Positions 57,939 through 64,000 of a stretch of DNA of 64,000 bases are shown here, in pieces. Below the pieces are notes generated by a model. The model saw only the letters and a program-made list of their open reading frames with translations, was not told the DNA's origin and made no database searches. The DNA is taken from assembly GCA_026874595.1 (NCBI GenBank), contig CM049314.1:67379300-67443299 (forward strand), in the 5' to 3' direction. Each line of letters begins with the position of its first letter. Position 1 is the stretch's first letter. The position numbers and the translations under genes were made by a program. This DNA is from Sipunculus nudus. Taxonomy: Eukaryota > Annelida > Sipuncula > Golfingiida > Sipunculidae.

Positions 57939-58430
57939 TACCCCGCTAAATGGCTGTACATATTTTAGGAGAAATGTCGTGGTAATTTTATTTTCATTAC
58001 AACCATTGTTTAAAAGCAAATATAAGACTTACACCTGGGTCCAGAAAACTGTGTTTTAACGTCATAACCGTAAACTAAACCTCCTTGAATTCTCAATTAC
58101 ATCCAGTTTCTAGTAACCAATTAGATACAGTTACCCGTTGTTTTTGGCATCAGCTAAGATATTAAATATCTAAAAACGCAGGAAATCGTGAGAAAGTGGA
58201 GATAGAATATATGTTATGTCATGTGTAGCTAGTTACGTAATAACCATCCACAAGGTGACATCTGTGGATGGGATATCTTCTGTTCGTGCTCGGGAGTAAT
58301 ATTACAGTCCCGGGAACATATTTTGTTACGCAAGCAGATGTGGTACATGTATTGTGCATAATGGACATTATCTCCTGTTTCAAATCAAGGACTGTCTTGT
58401 ATGTGTAACATTGACTCTTATTTAAAATTT
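57936..58430. other. Unique sequence, no gene seen
   Basis: No feature recognised. Confidence 0.4.
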
Positions 58431-58478
58431 TATGTTTAAGTTATATATTTATATATATATAAACTATAAATTTTAATT

Positions 58479-58525
<47 letters not shown>

Positions 58526-58861
58526 CAAATTTAAGCTATATATATTATAGATTTTAAGTTATATATTTAAAACTTTTAAGTGTTATATATATTATAAATA
58601 TTTAGTTTTAAAAATTATAAATTCTACATTATATATATTATAAAGTTAAATTATATATATATTATAAATTTATGTTATGAATATTATAGATTTTAAGTTA
58701 TATATATATATATTAATACTTTTAAGTGTTATATATATATTATAAATTGAAATTTTATATTATAAATTTAAGTTTTAAATACATTGTATATTATAAATTT
58801 TAATATATATAAATGATAAATTTTAAGTGTTATATATATATTATAAATATAATATATATAC
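58431..58861. repeat. AT-only degenerate minisatellite
   Basis: About 430 bp almost free of G and C, with a (TA)n core at 58480-58524. Recurrent steps are TTTTAAGTGTTATATATAT, ATTATAAATTT and TATAGATTTTAAGTTATAT, at ~25-60 bp intervals. Confidence 0.8.
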
Positions 58862-58965
58862 AACCTTTAGGAAAGGCCTTCCCGTTAAGCCCACAGAGCG
58901 CCCATCCTGAGTGAGGGCCGTCCTCAGCTAAGATTCGTACCACGGGCCCCAAGTCCTTATCACTT
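58862..58965 (-). mobile_element. SINE-1 fragment, minus strand
   Basis: On the plus strand: GGAAAGGCCTTCCCGTTAAG, CCCACAGAGCGCCCATCCTG, GAGGGCCG, CAGCTAAGATTCGTACCACGG. These align with the head-to-body part of the 50778 copy (CCTTCTCATTAAGCCTGCAG, GCTGAGATTCGAACTCACG). Both ends are lost. Confidence 0.65.
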
Positions 58966-59740
58966 AAAATAGGGCACAAATTCGGGCTCTAAAACATACT
59001 TACCAAGCGAAACGTCAATCCCTGAGGCGTCGGATAAATTATTTCGTAAAAGAACCATCTCCAAAACATCGAACACATAGAATAGATTATTACGTAAATA
59101 AAAGCAAGTCACTTCTTGAAGATAATTTGCCGTAATTTAAATACACTATACGAAAACTTTCACGGTTTCTTTCCTTCTTTTGAGATTCGTTTTCGTATAT
59201 ATAAATAGAACCGACAAATCAAATCTAACAAATTTGGACATTTTTTGGATCCAATTATGATGCTTGTGAAATCAATATATGTGAACTCTAAATTACGTTA
59301 CTCTAAGTAATCCCTCGTGCGTCATAAGTATAAAATCAATCTTGTGTTTAAAACCACTATCTAATATTAGCGTATTGTCTAGAAGTTCCGTAGATATACT
59401 TTAGAATGAGGCTTATTTTGGTGAAACTTTGACTGTAATTAGAGGCTGTTTGCTGAGAGAGTCTCTCCAGTAGCATTTGCTCAAACTGATCAAATTAATT
59501 TTAATTTATTTCTAGGAAAACACGTTTGACAAATCCTATGACTTAAAAGATGTCGCCATTGATATCTAAAATTGCTGATTTCTTATTTCTTTCTTTGTGA
59601 ATTTAGGTTAGGCGAATAATTGTTCATCTCCTCACGTTTTGCTGTTGGTGTATCTTTCTAAGTAGACCGGTTTATCTTTCATTAAGTGAGACGTCATTAA
59701 GCAAATCTAAATAAAAGTTTCAGCCATATATTTGAATATA

Positions 59741-59741
<1 letters not shown>
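58966..59741. other. Unique AT-rich sequence, no gene seen
   Basis: Nothing recognised. Confidence 0.45.
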
Positions 59742-59817
<76 letters not shown>

Positions 59818-59943
59818 GAGAAAGAGAGAGAGAGAGAGAGGGGGGAAAGAGAGACAAAGAGAGAGAGAGACAGAAGATTGGCGAGAAAGAGTGAGAGAGG
59901 GGGACAGAAAGAAAAAAAAGAAGAAAGAAAGAGAGAGAGAAAG

Positions 59944-59992
<49 letters not shown>
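59742..59992. repeat. Compound (TA)n(GA)n...(TA)n microsatellite
   Basis: (TA)n at 59742-59774, (GA)n with interruptions to about 59943, then (TA)n at 59945-59992. Frames of 68-148 codons on both strands are artefacts (S/L and I/Y runs). Confidence 0.95.
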
Positions 59993-59998
<6 letters not shown>

Positions 59999-60689
59999 CA
60001 TGTATATATATACACAGAAAAAGCTTCCAGTCAGGCATAGTAGTAACTGCATCCTTAACGTTACGTTGCACCTGCAAGACGTGAAGGCGTTGGTTCTCGA
60101 CGTTAACAAGCTGTTTACAGCTGCTCTAATGAAGGCTTTCGTTATAGGACAGTGAATATAATACATTCTAATTAGCCATTACAAGACATTAACTAGTGCT
60201 CGGCTAGTTACGTTTATTTTCTTACCTTACCAATTTCAAGGTGACCAACTACGTCTTGAAGACTGAATAAGTGGGTGGGTGACCGAAAAGCGAAAAGCAT
60301 GCCTATAAGCCGTCACTTAAAGGGGCATATTCCGATATCTGACGTTTATTTACCAAACATAATCCATTTTATATCACCAGGCCAGGGAACGCCAACCCCA
60401 CTTCACACGGGGTGTTAACCTTGTTTTAATAATGTGTTTATAAGTTGGGACACGCTAAAATATTCCAAACACGTTCCACAATGACATCTGTCGGTACGTC
60501 AGAAGAACTGGAGTTTTGCAAAGGTTTTTGAAATAAGTGCCCTTTTAATTCCCGCAACCAACCATCTTTGGTTATACAGGCGACACGCTGGTTGTCTTTA
60601 ACTTTATATCTGATAAATATAGGAAACGTATACAGGCAAGAACACCTTGACTATAACGAGGTTAACCGTAATCACATGCCCGTAGCTGC
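59993..60689. other. Unique sequence, no gene seen
   Basis: ATCTTTGGTTAT at about 60564 shares 11 nt with the miR-9 5' end, but the following bases and the hairpin do not match (see rejected items). No other feature. Confidence 0.4.
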
Positions 60690-61140
60690 CTGTTATAGTC
60701 AATTATGTAGTCCAGGTCACTCCAGTCAGAGTCGACGTCCGAGTCTTAAAAGTTCGAGTTCAAGATTACCTTCTTCCAGTCCAAGTCATTAATAACTCGT
60801 GTCCAATGTACGATGTATGAGTCTAAAAAAATCTTCTTATTAAAAGAAATTAAATAACTAATATGTGAGATAATCATGCAAACTTTTAATTTAAGTTTAT
60901 CTTTAGTGCAGAGCTCACACTTTTTTTGTGTTAAGTCTTATTTTTATAACATTCTATAAGTAGGTAACCTATGTGCACAATCTTTATATAGTTTGTGACA
61001 GCGTTTTCCTGTCTACCGGACTCGATATGGTCCTGATTTCTTTAGTCCTTACCTCAGGGTCCGAGTACAAGTCCGAGTCCGTGACCCTCAAGTCCGAGTC
61101 CTTAAAAAAGTGGACTCAAGTCCAAGTCCGGACAAGAGTT
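60690..61140 (-). repeat. GACTCGGACTTG dispersed element, both blocks, minus strand
   Basis: Minus strand, block 1 (61060-61135): CCGGACTTGGACTTGAGTCC, AAGGACTCGGACTTGAGG, CACGGACTCGGACTTG. Core: TGAGGTAAGGACTAAAGAAA, TCAGGACCATATCGAGTCCG, CGCTGTCAC, and TTAATAAGAAGATTTTTTT. Block 2 (60710-60790): ACTTGGACTGGAAG, TAAGACTCGGACGTCGACTC. Element order is the same as in 42998-43440, with a ~270-bp core. The 74-codon frame at 60568-60792 overlaps block 2. Confidence 0.7.
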
Positions 61141-61265
61141 CTATAACTGGTAAAAGTATGCTTTTGTTTTTTACCTGCAAACTGGAAAGCTGTCACGATG
61201 CACATTATAAATGATTGTAAACCCCGCTAAGCTGGCCGTGAAACACGATCACATAGGTAATGCAA
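61141..61265. other. Short unique spacer
   Basis: Nothing recognised. Confidence 0.4.
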
Positions 61266-61331
<66 letters not shown>

Positions 61332-61392
61332 TTAAACGGTCAAACATATTTTATAGCGTGGTGGCATAATGGTTTGGGTTCTGGACCTGCGA

Positions 61393-61456
<64 letters not shown>

Positions 61457-61535
61457 TGGACGTTAGCCTTCAAATCTCTTTCGGACGCTCGGTTCTGGAG
61501 GTCCAAGCGTCCGTCGGTACAGGCGTAATACGCAA

Positions 61536-61577
<42 letters not shown>
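61266..61577. repeat. Three (TA)n arrays with tRNA-like sequence between
   Basis: (TA)n at 61266-61325, 61394-61454 and 61538-61577. Between the first two, GTGGTGGCATAATGGTTTGG (about 61360) then TTCTGGACCTGCGACT look like the 5' half of a tRNA-derived SINE head (box A), with a TA array in place of the rest. The piece after the second array (61455-61537, GGACGCTCGG... GTCCAAGCGTCCG) is of unknown origin. Confidence 0.75.
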
Positions 61578-61579
<2 letters not shown>

Positions 61580-61944
61580 CAAAAATTATCCTGTGTGTTT
61601 GTTTGTTTGTCAAAGAAAAAAACGCAAAAAACGGGCCATAACTGTGGGCCAGTTTTGTAATCAGCGTCAGTAAGATGCCCTAACTTAAAAATTGTACACA
61701 GATTCGGCACACCCAATTTCAAACCATTGAATTCCCGGCATCATCACATCACAGGTCTGTCGCACAATACCACACAGTACTCCACCTCGCCACTTTTGAC
61801 CTTCACCTTGGCCCGTTACCACAAAGACATAAATTATTGGTTCCGTATCGAGCACCAGACGTCGCTACTTTCCGGTTCTGGGGACATACTACCCGGAAAT
61901 ATAACCCTCATCTGCAACGGGACGCAAAAGGTCCCCATTTACTA
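61578..61944. repeat. Possible interspersed repeat fragments
   Basis: 61595-61720 contains GTTTGTTTGTCAAAGAAAA, ACGGGCCATAACTGTGGGCC and ACAGATTCGGCACACCC. 61840-61940 contains TTCCGGTTCTGGGGACATAC and GGGACGCAAAAGGTCC. The composition looks like transposon ends, but there is no second copy in the window to prove it. Overlapping frames in two phases (61727-61945, 61837-62109) argue against a conserved exon. Confidence 0.3.

Positions 61945-62029
<85 letters not shown>
61945..62029. repeat. (TA)n microsatellite, ~85 bp
   Basis: The longest pure TA run in the window. Confidence 0.97.
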
Positions 62030-62032
<3 letters not shown>

Positions 62033-62261
62033 TTAGAAAATCTCCAACTCTTGTATCATTTAAAACTAATTTAAAAACGTATCTCTTTCGGCAAGCTTTT
62101 GGTAATTAATATGCATCATTTTTTTCTAGGTCAGGCACAGGGAGTAGATTTCAATGAAATTGTATGTGGTTATGTGTGAGTGTGTGTGTGTGAATTGCGC
62201 TGTGATTCCTGACCAGAGGAGAATTGGCGCTATATAAATACTATACATTATTATTATTATT

Positions 62262-62266
<5 letters not shown>
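62029..62266 (+). mobile_element. LINE (CR1/L2-like clade) 3' end, 5'-truncated
   Basis: The start encodes the last ~25 residues typical of the end of a non-LTR reverse transcriptase ORF (SPTLVSFKTNLKTYLFRQAF, then GN and stop at 62107-62109). The F-K-T-N-LKT-LF-QAF spacing is characteristic of CR1/L2-like ORF2 ends. The 3' untranslated part has GAATTGCGCTGTGATT, then GGCGCTATATAAATACTA and an (ATT)n tail at 62248-62265. All upstream domains are absent (a (TA)n array precedes), so it is a dead 5'-truncated copy. Confidence 0.75.

Positions 62267-62308
<42 letters not shown>
62267..62308. repeat. (TA)n microsatellite
   Basis: Directly follows the (ATT)n tail of the LINE end and probably grew from it. 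Confidence 0.93.
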
Positions 62309-62312
<4 letters not shown>

Positions 62313-64000
62313 CTTATATAAAAGAGTACGATTCACTCGAGATGTTCAGGACCGAAAGATCAATAAAAAACTCCGCAACATCATGGGTTGGGATTCTTGA
62401 TGTATGTTTATATTGGTACACCAGTATCACCCGCCCGTTATGCTCGGTTTATATATGACCATGTTTACCATAATAGAAGCTTTCGTCGTATAATGGTGTA
62501 GTATATACAGGCAATAAATAACATATCATGCAACCAATACATAATATGTATAATGGAGAATTAAAAATGTTTCTATAGTAAAGCATAAGTAAAGGAACGT
62601 GTTCTAAAATCGGTCAAGCAATGTAACAACAAAGGGGAAAATGACGAATAAATAAGCCTTCTTGAAGTTTTAAAAGGCAACAAACATTAAATCCTAACCA
62701 ACTTCTATTTTATATGTATTGTAGTATGTTGAGACTAGGCTTTCGTTCAAGTGGGAGTTGTGTAACCTATGGCGATAAGAAGATAGAAATAGTGCTGGGA
62801 TTGCCATTTTTATACTTACAGCCTGGCTGTTGTTTTGTGTTTTACTCGAAAATACAAGAAGCTTGAAACAAAAAATAGCAGAGATTTGTTCGTACCAGTG
62901 AACGTAATTATTCTTTATATACATGAATACCACAAACACACAAACACGCATTTAACTCACAGAGGTAAACAACTATACCGTGGATGACTCTATATCTATA
63001 TATTTTTACCTTAGAGTTTACGACACAGAGTATATAGATTATTACCCGTTCAGCCCAGTTCAAGTGTGTGTTTGTTTGTGTGTGTGACTGTTAACAACAT
63101 AAATGGACCAATAATCAAGGAATTTTCCCACCTTACAGTCACTTATGCACGAATGAACATTGGAATCTGGGCCGAATAAGTGAGTGCAAACACGGGTTTG
63201 GGGACATCCCACAATTGGAAAGCTTGCATTCCTCAGAATGCCTATTTCTAGTTCGATGAAACATTTAACATACGCGTGTAATCTTAACACGTTGACCCAA
63301 GGGAATATCTAACTCGTGGAAATTAATTGTTCCTTACAGGCAGGTAATATCTAAGGTCTCGTATATTTTTATAACAGAAATCATTGATTTACGGATAACA
63401 TAAAAGCTCTGTTATTATTTTAATGTTCATTACTTTGCCTAGCGATGCTATACAGGCATATATAATGTAGATGGAATTCTACAGAGTCTAGAGTACTAAT
63501 GACTGATTAACTGTGTACATTTGGCGCTTTATTCGCACAGGATATATTTTCGCGATATTTTCCCCTTCGCGAATATTTCGAATTTGAAACCCCACGGAGT
63601 ATAAAGACAAAACATAATATATTTTTATATACATTTATATTTACAGTAAATCCCGCGAACCGACTAGCCTGGTCACATTACTAGTGCGCTTATCCAATTA
63701 CTGGACATAGTTCCAATCCCATCTGCTACAGAGCAGTATCTGGCTGGTATCTTGCGTATAACGGCCATATCGTTGTTGGTAGGAAGATGTATAAATCCCA
63801 ACAGGATCACCCTAGGTAGCAATTTTAATAAGTGGTTGCTTTAAAATGTCGTGTCGGGGATTTTAACCATGTGCATAGGTCATTGGAAAAAGTCAATCGC
63901 ATTTACTTAACATATTTTTCAAATTGAAGGCATCCATTTTCTTCTTTAATTGTACTGCTAAGATATCTATACTATATGCACAGGCGTAGATTGCAAATAC
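62309..64000. other. Unique AT-rich sequence, no gene seen
   Basis: Frames up to 85 codons (62694-62951, minus) with no known motif. A short (TG)n is at 63065-63087. No repeat family member recognised up to the window end. Confidence 0.45.

Noticed and set aside
57614-57949. 111-codon frame ending in RE repeats
   Set aside because: The second half is (GA)n; the first ~50 codons have no recognised motif and no conserved start.
59697-60166. Minus-strand frames of 102-148 codons with S/L and I/Y runs
   Set aside because: Pure translation of (GA)n and (TA)n arrays, open in several frames at once.
60564-60590. Possible miR-9 (TCTTTGGTTAT)
   Set aside because: Only the first 11 nt match; the rest of the mature sequence, the star strand and the hairpin are absent.
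1-64000. CRISPR array, operon, prophage or other bacterial system
   Set aside because: No direct repeats with uniform spacers, no long ORFs, and eukaryotic SINEs and microsatellites throughout; the window is not prokaryotic.

Overview
This is eukaryotic DNA, most likely from a non-vertebrate animal and plausibly a marine lophotrochozoan such as a mollusc. That placement is inferred from the repeat content: two tRNA-derived SINE families, long (TA)n, (GA)n and poly-G tracts, and a LINE 3' end of a type common in marine invertebrates. It does not rest on any recognisable gene. The background is AT-rich. Open frames are all short (148 residues at most), and the longest lie in microsatellites or SINEs. 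I found no convincing protein-coding exon, rRNA, functional tRNA, known microRNA or CRISPR array. The window reads as a gene desert or the inside of very long introns.

Region by region: 1-8 kb is mostly unique AT-rich sequence with a GAATAC array, SINE-1 fragments, two degraded copies of a GACTCGGACTTG-type repeat, and a 401-bp inverted-repeat element (8009-8409). 10-17 kb holds (TG)n, trinucleotide and (TC)n/(TA)n microsatellites and a four-copy degenerate tandem repeat. 19-23 kb holds a near full-length SINE-1, a CACGTT-rich stretch, a CpG-rich composite repeat and one end resembling a hAT transposon. 27-36 kb holds a GACTCGGACTTG element, SINE-2, two diverged local duplications, another SINE-1 and some regulatory-looking motifs.

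35.9-40 kb contains a ~0.5-kb unit present twice. The second copy is invaded by SINE-2 and bracketed by 33-bp direct repeats. 45.8-47.7 kb is a ~0.9-1.0-kb tandem duplication with an E-box cluster. 50.8 kb carries the best SINE-1, with target-site duplications. 52.5-53.1 kb has complementary trinucleotide arrays and a 154-bp tandem duplication. 56.7 kb has a PIF/Harbinger-like MITE with a TAA target duplication. 57-62.3 kb is dominated by very long (TA)n and (GA)n arrays, an AT-only minisatellite and a truncated LINE 3' end.

The most interesting signal is a dispersed family, unnamed as far as I can tell. It has terminal blocks of a degenerate 12-mer, GACTCGGACTTG, around a ~250-300-bp core, with seven copies or fragments in both orientations. 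Second is the layered history at 35.9-39.9 kb. All boundaries were aligned by eye and may be off by tens of bases.
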